NCBI GenBank assembly: GCA_964546955.1 | Contig: CAZJLP010000034.1 | Coordinates: forward strand, 1-55,922 | Direction: 5' to 3' | Length of the DNA: 55,922 bases | From: CAZJLP01 sp964546955 | GTDB lineage: Bacteria; Verrucomicrobiota; Verrucomicrobiia; Opitutales; Opitutaceae | Part shown: piece after piece, positions 42,857-52,183 of the stretch | Position numbering within the stretch: the stretch's first letter is position 1 | Layout of the letters: every line of letters starts with the position of its first letter | Program-made: the position numbers and the translations under genes | The notes under the pieces: generated by a model | Told to the model about the DNA's origin: nothing | Databases searched by the model: none | What the model saw: the letters and a program-made list of their open reading frames with translations, nothing else

Positions 42857-43831
42857 ATGAAAGAACCCTGGACCACGTCCTTCGACCCACTCGGTGAGGC
42901 GCTGCATTTCCTGCGGATGAGCGGTACGTTCTATTGCCGTTCTGAATTCACGGCTCCGTGGGCTTTGGCGCTGCCAGCCTTCAAGGGCAGTCTGATGTTC
43001 CACGTCGTGACCGCCGGACGCTGTTGGCTCGAAGTGCCCGGAGCCGAAAGCCGTCTGCTCCAAGCCGGCGACTTCGCCCTCGTGCCGCACGGTCAAGGTC
43101 ACCGCCTTGCCAGCGACCAGCGCGTGAAAGCGGCAAAACTCTTCGACGTCCCCCGGGAGCAAGTCAGCGAACGCTACGAGATTCTGCGCCACGGCGGAGG
43201 CGGAGCGCCAACGACGGTTATTTGCGGCGTCGTCGGTTTTGACCATTCCGCGGCGCAGCGCCTGATCAAAATCCTGCCGAGGATGATCTGCGTGGACTCG
43301 TGGGGTTCGCCCGAAGTGGAATGGATCCAAAGCACGCTACGCTTCATCGCCGCCGAGGCCAGGGAGCCGCGGCCCGGAGGGGAAACGGTTATTACGCGTC
43401 TGGCTGACATCCTCGTCGTCCAGGCCATCCGCTCATGGATCGCGATGGATCCGGCCGCGCAAACAGGATGGCTCGGCGCCCTCCGCGACAAGCAAATTGG
43501 ACGCGCCATCGCTCTCGTCCATCGCGATCCCACGCGCAATTGGACCCTGGAATCGCTGGCCGCCGAAGCCGCCATGTCCCGCTCAGCTTTTGCCGCGCGA
43601 TTTACGGAACGGGTGGGCGAACCTGCCATGCGTTATCTCGCGCGCTGGAAAATGAATGTCGCGCTGAGCTGGCTCAAGGAGGAGAACGCGCCGGTAGCCG
43701 AGTTGGCCGACCGGCTCGGCTACGAATCCGAAGCCGCGTTCAGCCGGACGTTCAAACGCCTCATGGGCTTGGCGCCCGGTGCAGCGCGGCGAAAAGCCCG
43801 GGAGCAGTCGAGCGCGAAGGCTGGCGTTTAA
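42857..43831 (+). CDS. AraC-family transcriptional regulator with cupin sensor
   Basis: 324 aa. The N-terminal AraC-type cupin has FHVVTAGRCWLEVPGAESRL and LLQAGDFALVPHGQGHRLAS. The C-terminal double HTH (about residues 228-315) shows WTLESLAAEAAMSRSAFAAR, FTERVGEPAMRYLARWKMNV and ELADRLGYESEAAFSRTFKR. The probable target is the divergent oxidoreductase gene. Confidence 0.9.
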   Translation: MKEPWTTSFDPLGEALHFLRMSGTFYCRSEFTAPWALALPAFKGSLMFHVVTAGRCWLEVPGAESRLLQAGDFALVPHGQGHRLASDQRVKAAKLFDVPREQVSERYEILRHGGGGAPTTVICGVVGFDHSAAQRLIKILPRMICVDSWGSPEVEWIQSTLRFIAAEAREPRPGGETVITRLADILVVQAIRSWIAMDPAAQTGWLGALRDKQIGRAIALVHRDPTRNWTLESLAAEAAMSRSAFAARFTERVGEPAMRYLARWKMNVALSWLKEENAPVAELADRLGYESEAAFSRTFKRLMGLAPGAARRKAREQSSAKAGV

Positions 43832-43934
43832 GTGGAGCGCGGATCAGGACGAACGCCCGAAGTGGCCCGTTCGGGAGTAGGGAAGCGCCTCGCCGCGCTG
43901 CTTTACGGACGCGAGATTGCCCCCTATTTGCCAG

Positions 43935-44411
43935 TCATTCAGCAAATGCCGGGGCATCGATGCCGGCGCGGTCCGGCTTTCTCGACACAGTCACGGTGAT
44001 TCTCTGCTTGCCCGCGCCGATGCGATGCTTCTGCAAGTAAAGCGTTTTGCCGGTGGCTGCAAAAACACCGATCTCGATCGAATCGTCCATTGGCACCTTC
44101 GTCTCGCGACCTTCAAGGTCGACCACGAACTTGCGTGCGCGCAGGTCGAGCGTCACTTGCCACGCTCCCGCAGCGGTCGGCTATGCGCGTACCGCGTCGG
44201 TGCGGAGCTCCCAGAAAGTATTCGCCTCGAAAAGATCGTGGAGCAGGGTCTGATGCACATGGGGCGTGACCGCCTTGAGCTCTCGATACAGATCGAGTGT
44301 GGTCGGCAACGGGGGCTCCCCGGGCGAATGCTTTTCGAGCAGCCGCCGGAACGCCTCGTGCACGCGCTCTTTGCCGATGTACACGGCTCCCCCGCTGGCG
44401 TCCTGTTTGTA
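43935..44411 (-). pseudogene. C-terminal remnant of an M1-family aminopeptidase/ABC permease-type gene
   Basis: In one frame the text reads YKQDASGGAVYIGKERVHEA, LYRELKAVTPHVHQTLLHDL, FEANTFWELRTDAVRA, then an in-frame TAG (44181-44183), then PTAAGAWQVTLDLRARKFVV and LYLQKHRIGAGKQRITVTVS ending in RKPDRAGIDA. This matches, from memory, the end of large M1 aminopeptidase proteins that are often fused to ABC permeases. Only ~158 codons remain; no upstream part is present, and the stop splits the remnant. A decayed fragment. Confidence 0.75.
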
Positions 44412-44472
44412 GCGTGAACGGTGAGTCGAGGTCGAGCGGCGGACTGATGCGCATCTGTGATTCTGGCGTCCG

Positions 44473-45366
44473 TTAGCGCTGCACCAGAACCACCCGGAAG
44501 CCGATGTGGTTGGAGCGGCGTTCGGGTTCGAACGGAAGTCGCGCCGCTGAGCGGCAGAAGTGCACTCTCTCGGGCCACGCCCCACCCCGCCGGACTCGTG
44601 ACGACGATCCGTCACGGTTTTGGGTTCCTGGTTGTTCGCGCCGATCTGGGTCGACTCCGCCGAGAATTGGCCGGTGGAAATAGTCGCGACACCATTCCCA
44701 TTGGTTGCCGTGCATGTCGTAGATTCCCCACGCATTGGGCAAATAGGCGCCCACCGGCGTGGCGGACCCATCAGGGAAACCCGGCGGAGCGCCGCGAAAC
44801 GGTCGCCCAAAATTCGCCTGCTCTTTCGTTAGCGTGTCACCGAAGGCAAACGCGGTCGCGGTGCCCGCGCGGCACGCGTATTCCCATTGCGCCTCCGTCG
44901 GCAGCCGAAACTCCCAACCGGACGGCAACTCGTGCGCCACCGTCTCGGTCAGACGTCGGCAAAACGCTTCTGCTTCCACAAAACTAACCCAATACACCGG
45001 CATGTTATCGCCGCGGCCCGCTTCAAGCTCCCGCGAAACCTCCCCCATCCACCGCCGCCACTGCGCTTGCGTCACCTCGTATTGGCCAATCCAGAATCCC
45101 CGCGACAAGGTCACCTCCACCGGTCCCTCTTCGCTGCGTCGGCCCGGTTCGTCTGGCGGACTCCCCATGCGGAAGCGTCCCGGAGGACACCAACGAAGTG
45201 CAAGCCCCGCGACCTCGAGCGTCGCGCCCGCTTTTTTCTCAGGAGGGGAGGCCCGTGACGCACCGGGTCGCGAACCCGACGTGGACGAATCGGCTTGGTC
45301 TGCGTTGAGTCCGCCGAGTAGGAGTGCGAAGGCTATGCAAAACGCCGAGAGGCCGCGTGGAATCAT
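44473..45366 (-). CDS. Secreted SUMF1/formylglycine-generating-enzyme-domain protein
   Basis: The ATG at 45366 begins a signal peptide (MIPRGLSAFCIAFALLLGGL); the frame continues upstream but that part resembles the common non-coding ACAGAGAACGCAGAG-type repeat. The FGE-sulfatase domain shows PPGRFRMGSPPDEPGR, FWIGQYEVTQAQWRRWMGE, LPTEAQWEYACRAGTATAFA, GIYDMHGNQWEWCRDYF and GFRVVL. Catalytic cysteines of true FGE are not clearly in place, so it may be a non-enzymatic family member. 297 aa. Confidence 0.85.
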   Translation of the reverse strand: MIPRGLSAFCIAFALLLGGLNADQADSSTSGSRPGASRASPPEKKAGATLEVAGLALRWCPPGRFRMGSPPDEPGRRSEEGPVEVTLSRGFWIGQYEVTQAQWRRWMGEVSRELEAGRGDNMPVYWVSFVEAEAFCRRLTETVAHELPSGWEFRLPTEAQWEYACRAGTATAFAFGDTLTKEQANFGRPFRGAPPGFPDGSATPVGAYLPNAWGIYDMHGNQWEWCRDYFHRPILGGVDPDRREQPGTQNRDGSSSRVRRGGAWPERVHFCRSAARLPFEPERRSNHIGFRVVLVQR

Positions 45367-45533
45367 GGATAAAACGTGTCGCTCTGCGTTCTCTGTGCCT
45401 TCTGTGCTACGTGTTCGGATCTCTGGCTCTGCATAAGAAATGCCGGCAAAGCCAAAAAGGTTTACCCCGCCCACAGCTAAAAACAACGTGAAGGGTTTCG
45501 CGACCAACTCTGAGTTGCCGCACTTCTCGGCGA

Positions 45534-45950
45534 TCAACCATCCACTGCCTCTATCCCCTGCTGTTTCAGACGCTCAAGATGGTTCTTCATGACTTCGATC
45601 TCTGCGGCAGAATGCCCTTGCCAGTCCTTGACCTCCGCCGTGATCCGCACCGGGTGCTGGGAACGATAAGATTTCGTCGGATTTCCCGGGAATTTTTTAT
45701 CCGTCAGGTTGGGATCATCCACAAAAGCGCCCGTCGGCTCGACGATGTAGATTCGGCCGGGACCATCTCCGACCGCCAGCTCCGCTCCCCAGATGGCGGC
45801 ATTCAGAGTGGCGGAGAAATAGACATGGTTCGCTTTTTTCCTCGCGCCATAGTTGGACGTGTAGCCCGGCCCAATCAGCTCGCCCACTTTCAAGTCAGCG
45901 CGAGTGCCGTGGTAATACGGCGGAGGACTCGGATAACGCGGGCCCGTCAT
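45534..45950 (-). CDS. arr: Rifampin ADP-ribosyltransferase (Arr)
   Basis: About 138 aa, the size of Arr enzymes that inactivate rifamycins by ADP-ribosylation with NAD+. The family pattern is clear: YYHGTRADLKVGELIGPGYT with the conserved His, NHVYFSATLNAAIWGAELA with the Tyr, RIYIVEPTGAFVDDPNLTDK with the Asp, and PGNPTKSYRSQHPVRI. The ATG at 45950 is preferred because the upstream gene ends at 45958; an ATG at 45989 is the alternative. No mobile-element signs around it; likely an intrinsic chromosomal copy. Confidence 0.9.
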   Translation of the reverse strand: MTGPRYPSPPPYYHGTRADLKVGELIGPGYTSNYGARKKANHVYFSATLNAAIWGAELAVGDGPGRIYIVEPTGAFVDDPNLTDKKFPGNPTKSYRSQHPVRITAEVKDWQGHSAAEIEVMKNHLERLKQQGIEAVDG

Positions 45951-45957
45951 GGAATCA

Positions 45958-46269
45958 CTACGAGAGGAAATCGTGGGACGATGCGACAAATTTCAACTCT
46001 TCTACGCGATGCGAGCCGTCCAACCCGCTCTCGTCTCTTAGGCGTTGAAACGACTTGAACGATTCGATGTTCAACACGCGCTGCTGAATTTCTTCATTCG
46101 CATAAGACGACGCGTGCAGGAAGGTTCTGCCATCGGCGAATAGATACACGGTGTAGCGAAAACCGGGATCGGTGATTTTCCTAAAATCCTTCATGAACCG
46201 ATCTATGTTTTCCTGATTTTTTTGAACAAACTCCGGTTTGACGGTGTAAGTGACTTTGACGCTTTTCAT
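45958..46269 (-). CDS. Unrecognised 103-aa protein upstream of arr
   Basis: MKSVKVTYTVKPEFVQKNQE then FRYTVYLFADGRTFLHASSY and VLNIESFKSFQRLRDESGL. The pattern of a dimeric alpha-beta barrel (antibiotic-monooxygenase-like fold) is suggested but no catalytic residue is seen. Its stop is 8 bases before the arr start on the same strand, so co-transcription is probable. Upstream 46270-46513 contains no gene I can find. Confidence 0.65.
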   Translation of the reverse strand: MKSVKVTYTVKPEFVQKNQENIDRFMKDFRKITDPGFRYTVYLFADGRTFLHASSYANEEIQQRVLNIESFKSFQRLRDESGLDGSHRVEELKFVASSHDFLS

Positions 46270-46513
46270 GGTCGACGTGGTTTTCCCGGGTGAATCCTAG
46301 CATTCCGCTGGCAGCCTTTTCGAGAGTCTAACGGAAATCTGCAATATCGCCAGTGGCGGGATGAGGTGAACGCCCGCCCAATCATCCCCTGGCGGCTAGG
46401 ATCGAGAGGGAATTTGAGACGGAGACTCCCGGCGTTAAACTGACGCCTTGAGACGCTACGGGTGACCGGTGTTCTCCGCCCACTGCTTTGGTCTGTCGCT
46501 AACCTCGCCCGCG

Positions 46514-48750
46514 CTAAAGAAGCGGTTGGTATGTGGGATCGGCCTTGGCTGCTTCCTGAATCAGTTTCCTGACTTTCGCCTGGACCTCCGGCGCCGGATG
46601 CTGTCGCGCTTTTTCCAGGAACGACCGACCCGACGGATGCGCCCGCACGGCCGACTCCTGCATCGCCGACGACAATTGAAGAATGGAACGAACGTAGATC
46701 GTTTTGTGCGCACCGAGCGGCTCATCGATGATTACCATCAGAAGCGGCAGAGCGACGTCTTCCTGATTGAATTTCATCATTTGGTTAGTGAGACCGCCTA
46801 ACAACCTGTCCATCTCGGCATAGAGCGCCGGCGTGTTGTACCGTCCCGCTTTCAGACTGGAGAGAACGGCGCCGATCATGCGCGCGTAGCGCTCCTTATG
46901 GTACGTTCGAGACAACCTCTCATAGAGCGCAAGATTCTCCGTTTCACTCCAATGACGCCGATCGAGTTCGAACAAGCGGACCAGGATATCGTCCGAGTCG
47001 GGTAATTTTTCGATCAGCCGCCTGCGGAGCGAGCCCTTGCCCTCTTGGACCAGTGAGAGAAAAAACTCCACCTCTTCGGAGCGCAGTTCGCGACGCCGGG
47101 CATTGTACATTGAGTCTAGTGCGCTGCCTAGTGCTTCCACCACCTCGACTGCGACATTCGGCTGACCTTGCTCAACCAAAGAACGCGCGAACGAGAGAGC
47201 AGTCTCGCGGTTCCTTTTCATCAAGGCGGTCAACGCAGCCGACTTGGTTTCTGCAGGAAGGGATGGAAAAATCTGGGAAACCTCGCCGATGCACTCCTCC
47301 GGACAATGCGCGACCAGCGCCTCGAGCATGGACTGTTGTTGCATCGACCGCTTTTCTTTCAAAATCCGGTCCCAGACCGTTTTTCGTACCGCCGGCAGAT
47401 CCAGGTCGCGGCAGAGAGCCTGGGTCGCCAGGAGCGCCAGCCCAAGCTCCGCGGTCGATACAAGCTGGCAAAGCGTCTTGGTCCCGTTGTACCAGGGCCG
47501 CGCCGTGAGACTCTCAATGATCTCGCTGCATTGCGCAGCGGGAAACGTGGGAAGCCTGGCTTCGATCGCACCGGCCAATTCCTCAATTCCCAGCTCGATG
47601 GCGATACAAGCAACGGTCGAGGCGGAGCGGCCGGCCGGGAGCTCGATCCGAGCCGCTTTCACAAACTCCTCCCGCTTCGCCAAAGCGTGGCTCAGCGATA
47701 GCGGTCCCGTTCCCCGCTCCGAGGACAAATTCAAGGGGGGCATCTGCGCCAAACGCACCGACAACTTGGCTTGCAAGTCGGCCCGTCCTTCGCGATTCGA
47801 ACGCTTGAAATAGTCGTGAGGCGTCTCGCCTGATGGGACAGAAACCGTTTGGGGGATCATCAGCTCCAGCGAAATCTGATCCACCGTTTCGGCCCGTCGC
47901 TTTGCGCCCGAAAAAGGAGTGGCCCCAAGACCGGTCGCCTTCTCCACTTTGATCGAGACCGAGAGGGAATGCAAAAGTCCATGCGCCTCGCGATGCGAAA
48001 AATACGACGGGCTCTGATTCTTCGCCTCTTCGGCGGTCATTTTAATGTAGTCTTTGTATCGCGTCTGGATCTCGGTCCTCACCGTGGCGAACGTCGCCAG
48101 GTTTTCCGCCGGCCCAAGCGCCGGGCCGAACGCGAGTGCAAATCCGGGCGGAAGCGCGATTGTCTTCCGCAGATGATCCAACACAGCCGACTCAAAATCC
48201 TCGTCCACCGCCTCCGTGCTGAGGCGCACCCAGCGAATTGCGCGCAGGCGGCGCGCCTTGTCGAGTTTTGGAATGCGTCGATCCAGTTCCTCGCGCAATC
48301 GAACTCCGCCGACCGTGTCGAAATTCCGCACGAGCCGCTGTAAGGGCAAAGTATCGGGAGCGCCTTCCGCCATTTGAGCTGCAAGGCGCTCGAACTGAGC
48401 TGACGCGGCGCGGCCAACCTGCGCTTGCAGCCGGTCGAGCTCCCGACCCAGCGTCCGATTTTCTTTGAGTGTGACATCCCCCGCCTCGTGCCGGGACCGA
48501 CGTAGCTCATAAAATATCGAGTCATACAGTGCCCGGCTCGCTTGGTACTGCCCCGCTGCGATGAGTGTTTCGATTTCCCGCAGCTGTGCTTCGATTTTCT
48601 TCAATCGCTCCTCCACCTCCGCCGGCGCNNNNNNNNNNTCATCTGCACGGCACCCGCCAGGGTCTTGCCGACTTTCTTTTTGACCGTGTTGAGAACGAGC
48701 GGGACCACAATCACCGCGGCCAGAATGATTAACAGCGGACGGTTAAACAC
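46514..48750 (-). CDS. Large membrane-anchored helical protein, interrupted by assembly gap
   Basis: The main part (46514-48628) encodes ~700 residues of charged helical repeats, with HEAT-like stretches (TKSAALTALMKRNRETALSF; VEVVEALGSALDSM). Beyond the 10-N gap (48629-48638) a short frame on the same strand reads FNRPLLIILAAVIVVPLVLN then TVKKKVGKTLAGAVQM from a GTG at 48750, a clear N-terminal membrane anchor. I join both as one gene, which is an inference because the gap length is unknown. Coiled coil begins right after the gap (RLKKIEAQLREIETLIAAGQ). No family known. Confidence 0.6.
48629..48638. other. Assembly gap
   Basis: Run of 10 Ns near the 5' end of the minus-strand gene that ends at 46514. 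Confidence 0.95.
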
Positions 48751-48870
48751 GAATTAAGTCATCGGACCGCGCCGCTGCACAATGCAGTCGTTTAAAAAAA
48801 ATTTACGCATTTCCCTAAGGACCCCCTCAAAAAAGAGCGCGAAACCCTGCTTCGTTCGCAACACTGTGCG

Positions 48871-51555
48871 TCACTCGGCTCTCAACGATACCGCTGGATC
48901 GATGGTCGTAGCCCGGCGCGCGGGAGCAAGACACGCGAGGTACGCCGCACCGAGAAGCAACGCGCAACCAAGACCCAATGCTGTAGGATCGAGGGGACTG
49001 AGGTCGTAGATCATGGTTTTTAGCACCGGCCCCAGTGCCGCCACGGCGACTGCCCCCACCGCTACGCCGGTTGCTACGAGCTTCAACCCGCGTCGCACGA
49101 TCATCCGACGCACGTCGCGACGATCCGCACCGAGCGCCATCCGCACGCCAATCTCACGCGTTCTCTGGGACACCATCCACGACAAAACGCCATAAAGCCC
49201 CGCCGCCGCCAGCCCTAGTGCGAGCAATCCGACGATCGACGACAGCAACGCGATCGTCGTCTCGCCGTTCAGCCGTTGGGCCACGTTGGCTCTGAGCAAT
49301 TTCACTTCAGCCCAAAGGCGGGCGTCCAAAGCCTTCACTTCTCTGGCGACGAACGCTGGCAGGCCTGGCACTTCGCCCTCTACTCGCACGAGCATTTTCA
49401 GATCGCGTCGCGCCGCAGGGTCGAATGGCAGGTAAACCTCCGCCTCGTCCTCATAGGCAGCTCGATTCGCGGTGTTCGGAATAGTCCCGATTACGTCGAG
49501 CCAGGGGCCCGTTTTCCCCACCCGCAAACGCCGCCCGATCGGATCGGCGCCCGGCCAAATACGCCGCGCCAGATCTTCCGTCACAATCGCCACGGGCTGC
49601 CGCCCCATCAATTCGTGTTCGGTAAACATCCGCCCACGCCGCAGCGACAACCCGAGCACGTGGAAGAATTCCGGGGAGACTTGGTTGACTGACAACTGCC
49701 TGCGCTGGCCCGCTCCGCCGCTCTGGTCAGCGATTTCGAAATCCGTGACGTTGCGCTGGCCTTGAAGCGGGACCGCGCTCGCCAACGCAACGGCGCGCAC
49801 ACTCGGATAGGAACCGAGCCGGTCGGCCAGTTCACGTTGCAATCGCATCGCCTGCGCCTCGTCCATGCGTCCGCCGTGGGCCATGAGATCGATCGACATC
49901 GTGCGCTCGATATCGATGCCGGTAGAGAGCGTGAAACCCCGTTGCACAGTGCGGAGCAGTAGCCCGCCTACGACGAGCAGCACGAGCGAAAGCGCCGTCT
50001 GCCCCACAATCAACACGTGGCGCAGCCGCGAACGTCCCACTGGTGAGCTAAATCCCGTCGCGTCGTTTTTCAGCGTCGTCGCCAACTCCTGACGCGAAGC
50101 GCGCCACGCCGGCGCGAATCCGAACAACGACACCATCGCGCCGCAGGCAGCGAGTGCGTAGAGAAACACAGGCGCATTGGGCCGCAGGACGAGCGCAGCG
50201 CGAGTCTCCGAACTGAACAAAGCAGCACTCAGAACCGTCGTCAGCCATAGCGATAGAAGCAATCCCGTCGCGCCACCGACTAGGATGAGCAGCACGTTTT
50301 CGGTGAGCAGCTGCCGGAATATCCGTCCGGGACCCGCTCCGAGCGAGAGCCGCACGGCAATCTCGCGCTGCCGCGAGGTGGTGCGGAAGAGCAGCAGATT
50401 GCCAAGATTCACACCCGCGATCAGCAGGATCATCGCTGCGGCGATGAGGCCGCCGGTCGCAACCGGCGTCACTTTCTGACGATCTTTCGCGCTCAGGTAA
50501 GTCGCCGGTGTCAACAGACCTATCGGCGCATTCTCGTTCGGATGAAGCGTGGCGAGGCGCCCGGCCAGCACGGAAAACTCCGCTTGTGCCTCGGTCAGCG
50601 TCACGCCGGGCCGCAGTCGTCCATCGACATTCAGCCAGTAATCGGTTCGCGTCCGCAACCGGTTTCGTCGCGCATCAAGCGCCGGCTGCCACGCCAGCGG
50701 CACCCACACGTCCGGCACCGGCTCGAACCTCGTGCCGCGCACATCGGCCTTGGCGACGCCTACGATCGCGAAAGTGGAGCCGTTCAAAACGAGCGTGCGC
50801 CCCACGACCGCCGGGGCGGTATCGAAGCGAGTCCGCCAGCAGGCATCGCTCAGCACAACTTCGGCCGGCGGTTCGTTCGCGGCACCCTGGGATAGGCCGC
50901 GCCCCACCGTAAACGTGGCGCCCAACAACGGGAAATAATTGTCAGAGACGTACCGCCCGCGAAACGCCTGAGGCGGCGCAGCGACTCCCGATTCAGCCGC
51001 TTTGCTTTCGTCGATGATTCCCGCCAACTCTGGCGTCGGAGCCCACGCCGCGACGTTCATCAGCGATCGATTTTCTCGACGATAATCGACATAGTCGGGA
51101 TAGGACAACCGGCCCACGACATTGCGCGCCGCATCCGTGAAGTTGACGTGCACGACAGAGTCGGGATCGGCCACGGGCACCGGGCGCAACGCCACCGCGT
51201 TGAAGAGAGTGAAGACCGCCGTATTCGCCCCCACGCCGAGACCCAGAATTCCCACTGCGACCAGCGTGAATCCCGGCCGCCGAACGAGCCCGCGCCACGC
51301 ATAACGCAGATCAAGCAAGACCGCCTCAAGCCAAGGAATGCCGCGCTCGTCGCGGCAGCGCTCCTTGATTTGATCCACACCGCCAAATTCGCGCTCGGCG
51401 GCGTGCTGCGCCTCACGGGCGTCTAGTCCGGCGGCACGGCGGTGAGCAGCGTCGCGTTCGAGATGCGTGCGAATCTCCTCAGCCATATCCAACTCCAGCT
51501 GCCGGCGGCGAAAGAGCGTCCGCAAGCGGAAGAAAAGTCGATGGAGACAATCCAT
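48871..51555 (-). CDS. ADOP-type ABC transporter permease (MacB/FtsX-like)
   Basis: 894 aa. The N-terminal prefix is characteristic of acidobacterial duplicated orphan permeases (LFRRRQLELDMAEEIRTHLE, AEREFGGVDQIKERCRDERG). First MacB-like unit: membrane helix TLVAVGILGLGVGANTAVFT, periplasmic domain, then FtsX helices around residues 370-460. Second unit with FtsX helices around 770-880 and RTREIGVRMALGADRRDVRR. No ABC ATPase gene is adjacent, as usual for the group. The PadR gene sits 13 bases upstream on the same strand. Confidence 0.92.
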   Translation of the reverse strand: MDCLHRLFFRLRTLFRRRQLELDMAEEIRTHLERDAAHRRAAGLDAREAQHAAEREFGGVDQIKERCRDERGIPWLEAVLLDLRYAWRGLVRRPGFTLVAVGILGLGVGANTAVFTLFNAVALRPVPVADPDSVVHVNFTDAARNVVGRLSYPDYVDYRRENRSLMNVAAWAPTPELAGIIDESKAAESGVAAPPQAFRGRYVSDNYFPLLGATFTVGRGLSQGAANEPPAEVVLSDACWRTRFDTAPAVVGRTLVLNGSTFAIVGVAKADVRGTRFEPVPDVWVPLAWQPALDARRNRLRTRTDYWLNVDGRLRPGVTLTEAQAEFSVLAGRLATLHPNENAPIGLLTPATYLSAKDRQKVTPVATGGLIAAAMILLIAGVNLGNLLLFRTTSRQREIAVRLSLGAGPGRIFRQLLTENVLLILVGGATGLLLSLWLTTVLSAALFSSETRAALVLRPNAPVFLYALAACGAMVSLFGFAPAWRASRQELATTLKNDATGFSSPVGRSRLRHVLIVGQTALSLVLLVVGGLLLRTVQRGFTLSTGIDIERTMSIDLMAHGGRMDEAQAMRLQRELADRLGSYPSVRAVALASAVPLQGQRNVTDFEIADQSGGAGQRRQLSVNQVSPEFFHVLGLSLRRGRMFTEHELMGRQPVAIVTEDLARRIWPGADPIGRRLRVGKTGPWLDVIGTIPNTANRAAYEDEAEVYLPFDPAARRDLKMLVRVEGEVPGLPAFVAREVKALDARLWAEVKLLRANVAQRLNGETTIALLSSIVGLLALGLAAAGLYGVLSWMVSQRTREIGVRMALGADRRDVRRMIVRRGLKLVATGVAVGAVAVAALGPVLKTMIYDLSPLDPTALGLGCALLLGAAYLACLAPARRATTIDPAVSLRAE

Positions 51556-51568
51556 GGTGAAAGCCGCG

Positions 51569-51904
51569 CTACGCCGGATTAGTTCCTTTCGCGATCGCAG
51601 CCATGACCGCGGCGAGATGGTCCCATCTGTCTTGCTCAGTCGCGAGGCGCCTCCGACCGATCTTTGTCAGCCGGTAATACTTCGCGCGGCGGTTGTTTTC
51701 CGACTGCGCCCATTCCGACGCGATCCAACCCTTCGCTTCCATCCGATAGAGTGCCGGATAGAGGGTGCCTTCCTGCAGTTGAAGGGCCTCCTTTGACAGA
51801 ATGGCGAGGCGCTGAGCAATCCCCCAGCCATGCATGTCCCCCGCACTGAGGACGCGCAGCACCAGCAAATCCAACGTTCCTTGCGGCAGATCAATTTTGT
51901 TCAT
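51569..51904 (-). CDS. PadR-family transcriptional repressor
   Basis: 111 aa. Winged HTH typical of PadR: LPQGTLDLLVLRVLSAGDMH, GWGIAQRLAILSKEALQLQE, GTLYPALYRMEAKGWIASEW and RAKYYRLTKIGRRRL. It is coupled to the ADOP permease gene, the common pair in Acidobacteriota and Verrucomicrobiota, where it probably controls the permease. Confidence 0.92.
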   Translation of the reverse strand: MNKIDLPQGTLDLLVLRVLSAGDMHGWGIAQRLAILSKEALQLQEGTLYPALYRMEAKGWIASEWAQSENNRRAKYYRLTKIGRRRLATEQDRWDHLAAVMAAIAKGTNPA

Positions 51905-51981
51905 GGGTCGGCTTCCTCAGTAGGTCTAGGGTTGCGACTCTCCCTTAGAAGGTCAAGGGATTAATCGCGTAGCGTCATTCA

Positions 51982-52080
51982 ACTGAAGTGGAACCTGCCG
52001 TCCCGGCAGGTTAGGGACGTTGTTCTGCTGCCTACGCCGGGTTCAAACCACCATGCCGGGACGGCAGGATTCACCTCAGT
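51982..52080. repeat. MITE/REP-like inverted-repeat element
   Basis: The 27-base ends (51982-52008 and 52054-52080) are inverted copies matching at 24 of 27 positions, with core CCTGCCGTCCCGGCA. The left arm itself can fold through CCTGCCG/CGGCAGG. Total 99 bp, non-coding, between the PadR start and the oxidoreductase stop. No flanking target duplication is evident. It could double as a bidirectional terminator. Confidence 0.6.
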
Positions 52081-52183
52081 GCTCGATTTCGTGTAGTAAC
52101 GAGAGCGCGACAGCATCCGCCTCAAACCAACCGAAATCATTTTCCGTGTCGGAGTGACGAACGCGTGCTCCGCCTGGGCGGAT

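Noticed and set aside
44412..44810. Upstream part of the frame that contains the M1-peptidase relic
   Set aside because: It reads antisense-shadow text of the SUMF1 gene with no M1 similarity; the homology begins only near 44411.
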